A stretch of 64,000 nucleotides of DNA from Quercus robur (taxonomy: Eukaryota; Streptophyta; Magnoliopsida; Fagales; Fagaceae), in NCBI RefSeq assembly GCF_932294415.1, contig NC_065542.1:1071501-1135500 (forward strand), in the 5' to 3' direction. Below the pieces are notes generated by a model. That model ran no database searches and was not told the origin of the DNA. It saw only the letters and a list, made by a program, of their open reading frames with translations. Shown one piece after another: positions 1 through 10,990 of this stretch; position 1 is the first letter of the stretch, and every line of letters starts with the position of its first letter. A program made the translations under genes and the position numbers.

Positions 1-204
1 TACAACTTGAACTAGCTTAGCATGGATTAAAGGCTTCCCTAGTGACAAATTAAAAGTAAAAGTTAAAGAGTCTTATAACTTAATAATAATAACATTTTTT
101 TTTTTTTGAAAACAACTTAATTATAATAATATTATATCTCTCTCTATGAGGAAATTAGATTCAAATATTACATCTCACTTGCTGCAACCTGCAAGTAAGC
201 CAAC

Positions 205-239
<35 letters not shown>

Positions 240-285
240 GGAAGGAAGAAAGAAAAACAAAAGGTTGATAATGGCAATAACATAC
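1..285 (-). other. Intron 1 of the GH9 endoglucanase gene (partial)
   Basis: On the minus strand this follows the exon-1 donor (GTATG) at 285. No further GH9 exon is visible, so exon 2 lies beyond the left edge. It carries a TAA/TTA microsatellite at about 205-238 and a short T-rich tract near 97-108. Reading straight through the donor gives only low-complexity tyrosine codons. Confidence 0.7.
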
Positions 286-501
286 ATGGGCAAGAAGACC
301 ATCAGATAGGCCAGAGTTGGACCTCCAAGTAATTTGTTGGGTTTTAGGGAGCCTCCCAGACCTCTGGCCTTGGAAGAACAATAAGGACTTTGCTAAGGCA
401 TCTCTATAGTTGGGATTGGCTTGGACAGTGTCCAAGCCAATTACAAAGGAAGACAAGAAAAACAAGAGGCAGAAAGAAGCTCCCTTAATCATGATTCTCA
501 T
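286..501 (-). CDS. Endo-1,4-beta-glucanase, GH9 family, exon 1 only (gene continues off the left edge)
   Basis: GH9 enzymes hydrolyse beta-1,4-glucan in the plant cell wall. The 72 codons start at ATG 501-499 and give a hydrophobic secretion signal (about residues 1-28, ending TVQA). Then follows the GH9 N-terminus [20 protein letters not shown], a GRLP segment, [12 protein letters not shown] and LLAH. The family has the same block: YxxAL-KS-LFFxGQRSGxLP, then WRxxSGLSDG. Exon 1 ends in phase 0 at 286 against a GTATG donor, where GH9B genes continue with the VDLxGGYYDAGDN block. The absence of a membrane anchor and the visible signal peptide fit a secreted class-B enzyme. Catalytic residues are in missing exons, so activity cannot be judged. 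A second in-frame Met lies three codons downstream. Confidence 0.9.
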
Positions 502-591
502 TGGTACTTGCTATTGCTAAAGCACCAATGCGCTCACTTTGTTTTAACTTTGAATTAGTTTTTATGACTTTGATTCAACAATGACATGCCC

Positions 592-599
592 TTATATAG
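592..599 (-). promoter_or_regulatory. TATA box of the GH9 endoglucanase
   Basis: On the minus strand the motif CTATATAA lies about 90 bp upstream of ATG 501, at the distance expected for a plant core promoter with a short leader. Confidence 0.6.
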
Positions 600-601
600 G
601 A

Positions 602-1222
602 AGACGAACCTCAATTACTATAGCGTATATTATGGCTTTTCTTGCATGAATCATTTTGTTTATTGTAATTATATTAAATTGTTACTTTTAAATTAGGGTT
701 TTGACTTTTCATAGGTTTAGCATCTTGTCTCAACATTGCGGGTTTGGCCAAATTCCAAAAGATAAACCCCAAATCCCGCTCCTGTTACAACGGCCAAATG
801 GCCCAAATCCCATCCACCATAATTGTTAATGAGTAATGTTAGACTTAAAAATAAACTTTAAAAAAAAAAAAAAATCATAATAGTTGACATAACTGGTTAT
901 AATTAGATTCTCCCAAAAAAAAAAAAAAAAAAAAAAACCCAGTTATAATTAGTGTAAAATCAATTTCACTCGAGTCTAACGTTAACAATACTTTTATTAT
1001 ACCGTAATTATAATAGATCATGTCAAAAATTTTGAAAAAAGTTATAAAGAATGTTGTGTGCCTAAGTTTATTAATTAAGTAATTGAATAAATTTAGTGAT
1101 AAATCCTATTCTACAATTTATTGAAGTTAGAGATTGTAATTCATGGGGAAAAAATTAGTAATTGTCAATCACTCACAACTTACAACTTTAACAAGTTGTG
1201 AAAAAATATAATGAAATAATAT
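602..1222. other. AT-rich intergenic DNA upstream of the endoglucanase
   Basis: No coding region is supported. It holds two A-runs (about 860-874 and 916-937) and a segment at 836-990 that resembles small MITE-like sequence, but no clean terminal inverted repeat pair could be fixed. Confidence 0.6.
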
Positions 1223-1460
1223 GGATCCGTTTGGATTGAGCTTATTGTTGCTGAAACTGAAAACTGAAAGTACTGTAGCAAAATAATTTTTAAATGTGTG
1301 AATAGTATCGTGGAACCCATTTTTAATATTTTTAATACGTGAACAGTATATGAACAGTATGTGAACAATACGTAAACAGTGACCCCATGTGAGATTACTG
1401 TACACTTCCAAAAAAAAAAAAAAAAAAAAAAACCACTTTAATTTCAATCCAAACGCTCAC
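1223..1460. mobile_element. Short non-autonomous DNA element (MITE), 238 bp
   Basis: The left end GGATCCGTTTGGATTGAG and the right end, read on the minus strand (GTGAGCGTTTGGATTGAA), form imperfect terminal inverted repeats sharing CGTTTGGATTGA. The interior repeats GTGAACAGTAT-like words and contains an A-run at about 1410-1431. There is no coding capacity; open frames here are translations of the A/T tracts. The flanks are TA-rich, so the target duplication is ambiguous. The superfamily is uncertain. Confidence 0.65.
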
Positions 1461-4107
1461 TATATATATATCATTTTTTTCATTTTGTAATCATAATTTT
1501 AAACCTGATAGGCTTGATAGCCCATGCAAAAGAGAGAGGGAGAGGGGGAGAGAGAGAGAGAGATTGGAATGTGCTTTTCCTATCACTGAAGCACGTTATA
1601 AAAGTATCACAAAAAATTATAATGTTGTCACTCATAAATGCCTCCTTTTCTTGACGACATAGTTTTGGTCGAATATTTCAATGCATTAAATTAAATACGA
1701 TATAAACACCTCCATACCCATCAATTAAACTAGATATATATAGATCATGACACATTTAGTACTATCATAAAATGAACCATAATGAATATAGATGGCAATT
1801 AAGAAACACATTGAGACACTCCTGCACTAGTGCCACTCATATGTTGTTCTTTTGTTGGTTTCGTTCATGCCCGACCATTAATGAAAACAAAAAAAAACAA
1901 AAAAACAATATTTTAAAATGCCACGTCAATGGGAAAAAGAAAGTCCTTGATTAGTGATTATGGGTCTTTGTTTTGGTGGGAAGTAACCAACCGAAACCAA
2001 AAAAACTGCAAAAATAACGGCAACCTTTTCCCTCGTTGAAATTTGCAATATTCCTTTCTTTTTGTCAAAATGTCAGGGTAAAGGGAAGGCGCGAATGGCG
2101 CGCTTTTACCGGCCTTAGATCACGCTAGGAAATCGGCGCCAAAGTAATTTAATCAAATAAATAAATATATATATATATATTTTTTTTATATATAAAAATT
2201 ATTAGAGTGTAAGAATGAATGAGTGAATGTTGCTTTTCTTAACTTAGTTGCTTTCACTTCATTCTCGTCTTGGGATCTTATCCACTTTGTTCCCATGCTT
2301 TAGGACTAAGCTTTTGGCGCTTATTTTATTTTTCTTGATTTTTTTTTTTCAACATTGTTTAGTGATTGTCTTAAAGACATAAGTTAAGATATATTTTAAT
2401 TTATATATATATATATATATATATTATAGAATTTAACCTATGATATCTACTACAAGTTAAACTTCAATCGATTTTTGACGTAAATAAAATTCGAACATCA
2501 AATTTCTTATTAGACTATAATAGATTTTATCAGTTTCATCTCTTATTATTTTTAAATATCAAAAACAACACAATCATTTTGAGACTAGAATAACTAGTGA
2601 ATTATTGGCAAGTGCTAGTTTTCTTTCCCAAAAAAAATACACGACAGATAAAATTGAACTTTTAAATTTCTTAACCTGTACTTGTAGTGTTCCCATCCTG
2701 TTAACAAAAGAGACAAATAGTAAGCATATTTTATTTCAAAAGTGGGCAATCAGCAATGCGACATGTCATCTAACTAATCAATCACTAAATGCAGGATTCA
2801 AGATATTCATAATGGAGACAAAGATTTGTTTGAGCTAAATCTTCATTTTGCTTTGCCCGTTTGCATCACAATTTCAAATCATACTTTTTTTTAAAGTATA
2901 GGTTTTTTAAACGATACTTTTTTAAGTATAATTTTTTTAAACAAATCTATTTTCAAAAATTTTAAAAATAAATTGTACTGTCAAGAATTTCATAACTCAA
3001 TTATCACATCCTAATATTTCTGATGAAAACATTTATAATTCAAATATTCTCTTCTCTTTTGTAACTATCAAATAATAATAATAAGTATTACCAAACCAAA
3101 AATATGTACCAGCAGGTACTCTGTTGCTTAACCACGAGAGCAAGCTTAGCTTTTAACCACTTGTAATACGAATATCTTACACTGAGGTTAATTTTGGCAC
3201 CTTTAGGCTAAAAGTGGGTTAATTTTTATGGGTACGAAGACATGTGAAACACATTTTAGATTATAGGCTTGTCTTGGACAAATTATGAAGCTCCTTCATT
3301 TGTCTTTGCATGCGCATATATATTACTTATTAGTGAAATAAACTCAATCAGCGGGAAAGGTAACCCAAATTAACAAAAGATTGATCGGCTGAGATGACGG
3401 GTAGCCTCATCCTTTGCTTATTTCTTTGACAACTTACGTTACTTTTTTTTTTTTTTTTTTAATTATTTGCCTTAGATAATTTTCTATATCAGGTACAACC
3501 TTTTTCTTTTTCACTTTTAAGCTAGAATAAATTTTTAACTTTTTTTTTTTCCTTTTTTAATGAGAATCGAAATATTCAACTTCTTGAGTAAACTAAATTT
3601 TGATTATTAATGTTAGGTTTTAGACTAACATATTTTATGTGACAAGGTCAAGAATTACATTTCTATGTATTTAAGATTTTAAGTCTCCAGGTTAACATGT
3701 TTCTCAAAAAAAAAAAAAAAAAAAGTCTGGGTTAACATTGTGTCCAAAAAAAAAAAAAAAACTGTGTTAACATAGAGTTTTAAGTGATGGTAATTGAAGA
3801 ATTCAAGTTCAATGAATTTCCTCATTCAAACTTGCTAAAGCGAAAGAATAATGTAGATAGAGACTTAATTTGCAAGTATTTTGCTTGATTCTCATTCAAG
3901 CGAAAATCATGCTGAAACAGAATCTAAATTTTGCTAAAAGAAAGATTCCTACTTAGTCTTTGATCCTTTCTTTCTCTTGAGCATAAAACCAATAAAAAAT
4001 TATTTTACCCACTGATCTTATGCTCCCAAAGAGAGTGATTGTGAGAATTGCTTAAAACCACAAAGATCTATTCCAATGAGTTCACTGCAGCAAAGGTTAC
4101 ATAGAGA
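1461..4107. other. Gene-poor AT-rich intergenic DNA
   Basis: No gene is supported. Features seen are a GA microsatellite (about 1532-1562), a TA/T tract (about 2166-2187), a TA microsatellite (about 2404-2424), long T runs near 3445-3460 and 3541-3550, and A runs near 3706-3724 and 3746-3760. The only GC-rich patch is at 2089-2143, with GGCGCG, GGCGCGC and CGGCGCC words. Short open frames here lack homology and codon structure. Confidence 0.6.
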
Positions 4108-4117
4108 GTTTCGGTTT

Positions 4118-4988
4118 GGTGAAAATAGCCAAATACCACGTTTTGGCAAAATTTGTGGCAAACTAGCACTGTTTCGAAAATATTTAGCAATCTACCACTT
4201 TTTTAGTACTCAAGTTGCACAAAATCGAGTTCTAAATAGTACTCGAGTTTCTAGTGAGTCTCTAGCGTGGTACTGCTGACTTGAAATTTGTGTAATTAAA
4301 AAAATAATGTAATACTCGATATTACTAAAATCGAGTTTCTTTATAATACTCGAGCTTCAAAAAGTCGAGTCCCTTGTTTTTCTTTTTCTTTTTCTTTTCT
4401 TTATTTTTGTTGGAATGACTTGAACAGTCAAACTTAGTGGCTTAACATTAGCCAACAAACCATTAAATGGCTTGCATGCCCATGTCAGGAAGATGCATGA
4501 TATTCAAGAAGTTTCATGCGTGAAGAAATGCAAGAGCTTGCATTAAATGTTCTTTATGAATTGTGAAAGAAGATGGCCAGGAACAACACCTAACATGCAA
4601 ACCAAATTCATGCTTCTTTTCTTTTGGCCGAAATGGATGACACTTTGGCCATAAATGCTTGCCATTTTCTTTGACTTGACAAGTTTCATGAAAGTGCTGA
4701 AGCTTTTGGAAAAAAAAAAAAAAAAAAAAAAAATTACTCGACTGTATGAAGCTCGAGTACCATAAAGAAACTCGATTTCACTAATATCAAATAGTGAAAT
4801 CGAGTAATTTTTTTAGCAATGCCACACTAGCGACTCATTAGGAACTCAAGTTCACTGAACTCGAGTACTATTTAGAACTCAATTTTGTGAAACTCGAGTA
4901 TTAAAAAAGTAGTAAATTACTAAATATTTCCAAAACAGTGCTAGTTTGCCACAAATTTTGCCAAAACTGGTATTTGGCTATTTTGGCT
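4118..4988. mobile_element. Mutator-like foldback element with about 250-bp terminal inverted repeats
   Basis: The left arm (about 4118-4375) is repeated in inverted orientation at about 4735-4988. Matching blocks include AAATAGCCAAATACCA, TTTTGGCAAAATTTGTGGC, AAACTAGCACTGTTT and GAGTTCTAAATAGTACTC. The arms also contain many ACTCGAGTT-like words. The flanks 4108-4117 (GTTTCGGTTT) and 4989-4998 (GTTTAGGTTT) match at 9 of 10 bases, the 9-10-bp target duplication typical of Mutator-like elements. The unique centre (about 4376-4734) is different in composition and could be captured host sequence, but I do not recognise it. No transposase is present, so the element is non-autonomous. A small open frame starting at 4076 crosses the left arm and is not a gene. 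Confidence 0.8.
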
Positions 4989-4998
4989 GTTTAGGTTT

Positions 4999-7100
4999 AC
5001 AAAAGTTTTGTATATTCTAACTGATTGTTTTACTATTATTTTATAGTGGACTTTCTAACATGTTTGGAATCCCCATAATGGTATCAACTCGATAATGATT
5101 GTGGAGGAGGGGGATTTTTGGTAATAGTTATTATGGTTGCATGCACTGTTAATTAAATTGATATTGTTTGACTTAGTCTAAATTGTTCAATTTATCAATA
5201 AATTATAAATCTACTACTCAAATTACTGGGGATCTAAACCAGAATTTCCAGTTATGTGCAGAATGTTGACCGTGACATAAATTACTCCCAAAAATAATAA
5301 TACAGAAAAGAGAAAAATCAATTGTGTTCGAAATTGTACTTGGCTTTTGTTTAAAGTCATCTATATACCGTGCAGTACTCTGCTAATAATACACGTATGG
5401 ATAATAATATAATATAATATAGACATGTTTTTAGTTTCAAGTTTTCATCATATATACAAACATAATTATTAATTAATCATTAACTTAAAAACAATTCTTG
5501 CTTATTGTGAGGGTAAAAAAAAAACACGTAAGAGAATACACCATTGGTATTGAACATTTGTACTTCGAGGGAACATCAATATCGTGTAGCAACAATACTT
5601 TCTGGTCAAACGCATGCCTACAGGCTTTGAGGTAACTTCATCAAAGGAAAAGCTTATTACTTATTCTTCAGCAATATCATTGAAGATCCTCCTCATTATT
5701 ATAACAACATGATGAGGACTTTTTAGTGCTTCATTTCAATTTGAAGTCATTGATTGAAGCATTCGATCTATGGATTCCTAGTCACAAGATTGGAATTAAA
5801 TGGTTTACGTCTTTTAATGCGCATTGCATATAGCGCTTAGTATATTAACAAAGCAAAGCAGCCTAGCAATAATTGCTAAGCTTGAACGTTTACTCAATAT
5901 GAATATGATATTCGATTTTACAATGCATGAAACTAGCTAGTAGATTCAAGCAATTGATAGAGGCCTTCCTTGCAGAAGCAGAAAGTAGCGTAGACATGTT
6001 GGCGGCAGCCTTGCATGCTGTTTGAAGCATTTTCTTACTCTGCCATATCACAAAATGTGTGGCTATTTGAAATTTATAGGATTGGTCTTTGTTATAATAC
6101 TAAGCTTTTTATGCATACAAGATTAGAATTCAAGTTCCCTGTAATATTAAGACAATAATGAGTTTTTCTTTTTTTAATTATGTATACAAGGTTACAAGAT
6201 TCGAATTGAAGTATCTTATTAAAACACAACATAGATTTATACATTATAAGCCGCCTATATGCATGATTATCAGGACTATATGCCAATTTTTCAAAGTCAA
6301 GTGTGTTCTAGTTAATTTGATTGATAGTATCTTTTATCATCAAATAAGAGAATTAGATTCAAATCTCGTCTACATCAAAAACTAATTAATATTTTGATTG
6401 AAAGACCAATAATAATTATCATGAAAAAAAAAATCATAAATTCAAATTATATTGTATCTATAAAAATAAAAAAAAATAAAAACAAAAAAAAATAAAAACA
6501 ACTTTAAAAGCCAAGAATTGTAACACCATTACCTGGACTGTAGCATCATTTCATTTGGAAGAGATTGTGTAGTATGTCCAAAATAGAACGAGCCCAAAGC
6601 AACAAGGCCGATGTCAAATGTTCTTTCACTTTGGGCAATGCCGCAATGCCATTTTAGGGCTTACTTTTCAGATTCAAATGTGATGATATCTTAGCTTCAT
6701 CTGATTCCTGGCCCAGCAATAGTGTTAAACTTAAAAGCCCGATATCAATCAGAGTCTAATCTATCTAGATTTTGAAGTAAGGCCCGGACTTTGGGCCACT
6801 AATCTTACTTTCGGCTGTTGGTTTATCTATACTATTTATAAAAGGATTTCTCTTTTTAGACTGAATTTTTATATATTTCAGAAATACCCCTAGACCCTAC
6901 ATTTAATGAGGATTGAGGACAACCCTTTAAAATTATAACTCCAACTTCACGTTAAACGCCTACAAAATAAGACACTCTTCTACTAATCCATGTTTTCAAA
7001 ACAAACTTATCCAAAAAAAAAATTTTAAAAATTAAAAAAAAAAACTTTTCAGTACACTTTGATATTTCCCTCAGGTTATGGTTCTTAACTTCAAGTTCTT
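4999..7100. other. AT-rich intergenic DNA
   Basis: No gene is supported. Overlapping open frames on both strands at 6092-6385 lie in AT-rich sequence and have no recognisable protein similarity. The segment 6065-6420 looks like decayed dispersed-repeat sequence, with AAATCTCGTCTACATCAAAAAC resembling SINE-type plant repeats, but no target duplication was found. Confidence 0.5.
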
Positions 7101-7139
7101 AGTTCTAATATGCAACACAGCTACTGGTTCAAGTATCAT

Positions 7140-8190
7140 CTATCTTGTTTCATCAAGGGGTAGCAAAGTAGGAATGGGGGATTCCTACTGACCCAACTTC
7201 AACTTTAAACAAGACACGTGAAAAACAGGGTGGATCTTATTATTAGAAGGAAGATCCAACTTATAAGCCACCTCCCCTACCCTTTGGAGAACTTGGAAAA
7301 GCCCATAAAATCTTGGAAACAAATTCCACTTCTCTTTATAAGCTAAGGTTTTCTATTTATAGGGCTATATCCTCAAATACACTCAATCTTCCACTTGAAA
7401 GGACCTCTCAGACCTATGCTTATTTGCCTGGAGCTTCATTCTTTCTTATGCAAGAGTTAATTTGGCCTTAAGGGAAGCCAAAAGATGTTTTCGCTGGCTG
7501 CATCAACTTTAGTGCCAAGAATATAGTCTTGTAACTTTAGGGGTGAGTAGCCATACAACGCCTCAAAAAGAGTGAGCTTAATGGCTGTGTGAAAGTTGGT
7601 GTTGAACCAATATTCAACCAATGGAAGCCACTCAACCCACTTATGAGGTTTGTCCCCAACAAAAGCCCTCAAATACTGCTCTAGGCTTTTATTTACAATC
7701 TCAGTCCAACCATTAGATTGAGGATGGTAGGTTGTTGACATAGCCAACTCCACACCCTACAGTCTAAACAACTCAAAATAGAATTTGGAAGTGAAGGTAG
7801 CAACTCTATCACTGACTATAGTAGCTGGAAGAACATGACATTTAAAAATATACTGCATATACACCCCATAACCTTAGCAGCTGAATAAGGGTGGCTTAAA
7901 GAAATAAAGTGAACATACTTTGTCAATCTATCCACAACAACCAAAATAACCTCAAAACCTTGAGATTTAGTCAATCATTCCACAAAATCAAGACCCACAT
8001 CAAATCATGGCTTAGATAGAATAGCCAATGGCTACAATAACCTTGTTGGAGAAAAAGTTTCAGACTTAATCCTTTGACAAATATCACATTCTCGAATATA
8101 CCACTTAACATTAGTTTTCATACCCTTCCAATAAAATTCTCGTTTAGCTCTCCTAACTGCCTAACCAATTACACCAATGTTGCACACAAC
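7140..8190 (-). mobile_element. Ty3/Gypsy chromovirus integrase relic
   Basis: A decayed fragment of an LTR retrotransposon on the minus strand. Blocks typical of a chromovirus integrase are recognisable: a zinc-finger-like segment (WYIRECDICQRIKS), a core segment ([20 protein letters not shown]) and the late core (TYHPQSNGWTEIVNKSLEQY, then the WLPLVEYWFNT and ALYGYSP motifs). No LTRs, gag or reverse transcriptase were found, so this is an isolated, clearly broken piece with several interruptions. It looks older than the Tat element to its right. Boundaries are approximate. Confidence 0.8.
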
Positions 8191-8198
8191 TGACATAG

Positions 8199-8635
8199 TC
8201 TTTAACATTAGGAATTATCCAATAGAAAGTATTATCATCACCACCTATTCTAGCTTAAACACAAGATATTTTTGAACATAAATATACAAAGTTCATGCAA
8301 GAAACTTACAAAAGAAACTATACAGCAAGTATATTTGGGCAACTATACAACAAGTATATTTGGCAATCTATGACATATTGGTGGATGGACGAAATAGAAA
8401 TACTAAGCTCAGTAGACTCCTTGACATTTTCCATTAATATTGGAGATATCTTAAGAATGATATATTGCATATATGATTTCTTGTCTCCGATGGAGGACAA
8501 CAAGAGAAGCTATGATCAAGTAAATGGAGTAGACCTTGAAAACTTACATTATAGAAATCCCGACAAGCCCTAAAATATTTTTGAGTGTTGACAAAAATGT
8601 TTAGCCACATATAGTCATGGTCATTGATTAAATGA
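8199..8635 (-). pseudogene. Kelch-like protein relic, copy split by the Tat insertion (part 1)
   Basis: This segment is a diverged duplicate of 20650-20960: both carry matching stretches around the words TGGCAATCTATGACATATTG, TAGACTCCTTGAC and AGCCACATATAGTCATGGTC. On the minus strand it encodes a piece like INDHDYMWLNIFVNTQKYFR. The related copies at 20.9-21.2 kb show a repeated protein unit with the words NTFYWIN and FGIQACHL. The GNTFYWIN-type word recalls kelch/F-box proteins, but this is a weak resemblance and the parent gene is unidentified. It ends exactly at the AATGA target duplication of the LTR element. Confidence 0.45.
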
Positions 8636-9259
8636 TGATAAGGATAAAAATAGTACTTATTCATACAAGGCATAAAGCTGACGGTTTTAGATAAGCCATC
8701 AGGCATAAGCTGACGGGTACAGTCAGAACCGTCAGCTTCCTCATGTAGTAGTCAACGACTGATGTTCTAGATTGAGGGAATGAGGGAAGTCTGCAAGACT
8801 CACCTAAAGGCTGACGACATCAACAAAACTGACGCCAGTAAGGCTGAAGGAAATAAATAAGCTAACGACCCTGATGCATGTTTACTTGCTACCCACGATT
8901 GCATATATAAGGAAATACCTTACCCTCCACGTTTGATGCTACTCAAAGGATCCCTATAAGGAAAGGATCCTGCCAAATACGCCCAAGAAGACTCCTATAA
9001 GGAAAAGACTTCCGCACCAAGGAAGAGAAGTCAACCCTTTACTACTACAAAAACCCCAATACCCTCACCAGCCAAGGTACGCATAATTCACCCCTCTCTA
9101 GCACTCTAGAGTTGTAAGAAGTTCTAACTTGACCTTCGGAGGGTACTTGGCCGGCACCACACCAGTGCTCTCTGCAAGGTCTTCTCTTTTGTGTTGTACA
9201 AGTGCTATCTCGAGTGCGTAAGTACCTGTGGCTCACTGGTGACTTTTTCGGCATCAGCA
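8636..9259 (+). repeat. 5' LTR of the Tat-lineage element
   Basis: A 624-bp copy paired with 18494-19117. It contains repeated CTATAAGGAAAG-type words, a TATATAAGG promoter-like word near 8904 and several CTGACG words that recur through the non-coding part of the element. Confidence 0.92.
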
Positions 9260-9278
9260 GTTGGCGCCGTCTGTGGGA
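9260..9278 (+). other. Primer-binding site
   Basis: The sequence GTTGGCGCCGTCTGTGGGA directly follows the CA end of the 5' LTR. TGGCGCC starts are common for tRNA-primed Ty3/Gypsy elements of the Tat and Athila groups. The priming tRNA was not assigned. Confidence 0.75.
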
Positions 9279-9336
9279 AAGTTTTGTTTGACTGAATTTA
9301 TAAGTCACAACAAGCGCTTCTTGGACAAAGAGTTGC

Positions 9337-10990
9337 ATGGTACTTACTCGATCAATGGCGACTACCAACAACATTCACGAAGACGAGCCGCAACCATCTG
9401 CTCTCGAGAGACAAGTGCAGACTCTGGCCGCGGCTGTGGAGCGTCTCACCAAGCAAAACCAGATTTTGGAAGAACAGCTACGACGGAAGGCAGGACACGA
9501 TGCTCAAGAAGAGGACCAGGAGGATACCAGCGCCAAGCGACGAGATCAAGAGGGACCGGAGGGAAGTAATACCCCAAGCAGACCGGAGCGACAAAATATA
9601 AGCCTCCCATCCCTCACGGATGTGACTCCGCCGCTAGTTGCTGCAGAAATACAGGCTATAAAGAAACAGATGGAAGTTATGATGAACGCCCTCAAGGGAC
9701 GAGTGTCCAGCGATCTTGTCGATCTCGTTAACCGAACTGACTCATCGTTCACCGCCTCCGTCAATTCTTTCCCCCTACCGCATAAGTTTCGTATGCCACA
9801 GATAGATAGCTACGACGGAGTCAAGGATACTCTGGATCACCTAAAGACCTTCAAGACCTTGATGCACCTTCAAGGAGTAGCTGATGAAATCATGTGTAGG
9901 GCCTTCCCCACGATGCTGAAGGGTGCGGCAAGAATTTGGTTTAGCCGCCTAACGCCCGGCTCCATCAGCACCTTCAAAGAGCTAAGCGCTCAGTTTACCG
10001 CGCACTTCATCGGGGGACACAGGTATAAAAGGTCTACAGCTTGCTTGATGAGCATCAAGCAGCGAGAGGACGAGACGCTGAGATGCTACATATCCCGCTT
10101 CAATAAGGAAGCGCTCTCGATCGACAAAGCCAACAACAAGATACTTGTAGCGGCCTTCACGAATAGGCTATGGAAGGGAAAGTTTTTGTTCTCCTTATAC
10201 AAGAATGACCCGAAGACCATGTCAGAAGTCCTTTACAGGGCCACAAGTATATGAATGTTGAAGACGCGCTGCTAGCTCGGGAGGAAAAGCCCAAGAAAAG
10301 AGAGAGACAAGAAGACACACGGCAAGACCAAGGGCGGAAGAAGGCAAGAGCAGGAGACTGAAGGGATGAAAGGCACTCCAGGCCCCCGGGAGGAAGGTTC
10401 ACAACCTTCACCCCGTTAACTGCCCCAATAGATCAAGTCCTAATGCAAATAAAGGACGAGGAGGCCCTGACCTACCCCAGAAAGCTGAAGGGAGATCCTA
10501 ACAAGCGATCGAGGGACAAATATTGCCGCTTCCACCGTGACCACAGTCATGACACGGCCGATTGTTACGACCTAAAGCAACAGATTGAGGCCCTTATCAA
10601 GCAAAGGAAATTGCAGAAGTTTGTTAGAAAGGAGAAAGCAGATCCACCTCCTCAAGAGCAGCCCCACCAACGGGATAATGAGTGCGCTAGGCCCCCCATA
10701 GGAGACATTAGGATGATCATAGGGGGAACAGCAACTACTAGGTCGTCAAAGAAGGCCCGTAAGACTTACCTCAGGATGGTCCAAAGCGTCCAGTTGACGA
10801 GCACTGTGCCAAAGATAGAGTGGGCAGAAGGCCCCGTCATTGGATTCTCAGAAGAAGATGCACGTCGGCTTCACCACCCGCATGATGACGCGCTCGTCGT
10901 AAGCATTCGGGTAGAGGACTACAACATGCACCGGGTGCTGGTCGACAATGGCAACTCGGCGGATATCCTATACTACCCAGCGTTCCAGTA
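9337..10990 (+). other. gag and protease-leading region of the Tat element
   Basis: The region begins with a coiled-coil, charged N-terminus and then shows the capsid-type gag block (KFRMPQIDSYDGVKDTLDHL, then WFSRLTPGSI and LRCYISRFNKEAL). Further on is a zinc-knuckle-like CRFHRDHSHDTADCYDLK segment. The last part has the aspartic protease word VDNGNSADILY. Fossil; interrupted. Confidence 0.85.

Noticed and set aside
1169-1447. Open frame of about 90 codons on the minus strand
   Set aside because: It is a translation of the MITE and its A-run (poly-Phe start); no homology or codon structure.
1772-2838. Two short plus-strand open frames (from 1772 and 2605)
   Set aside because: AT-rich chance frames without recognisable domains, promoter or splice context.
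6092-6385. Overlapping open frames on both strands
   Set aside because: Mirror readings of the same AT-rich sequence; neither resembles a protein family.
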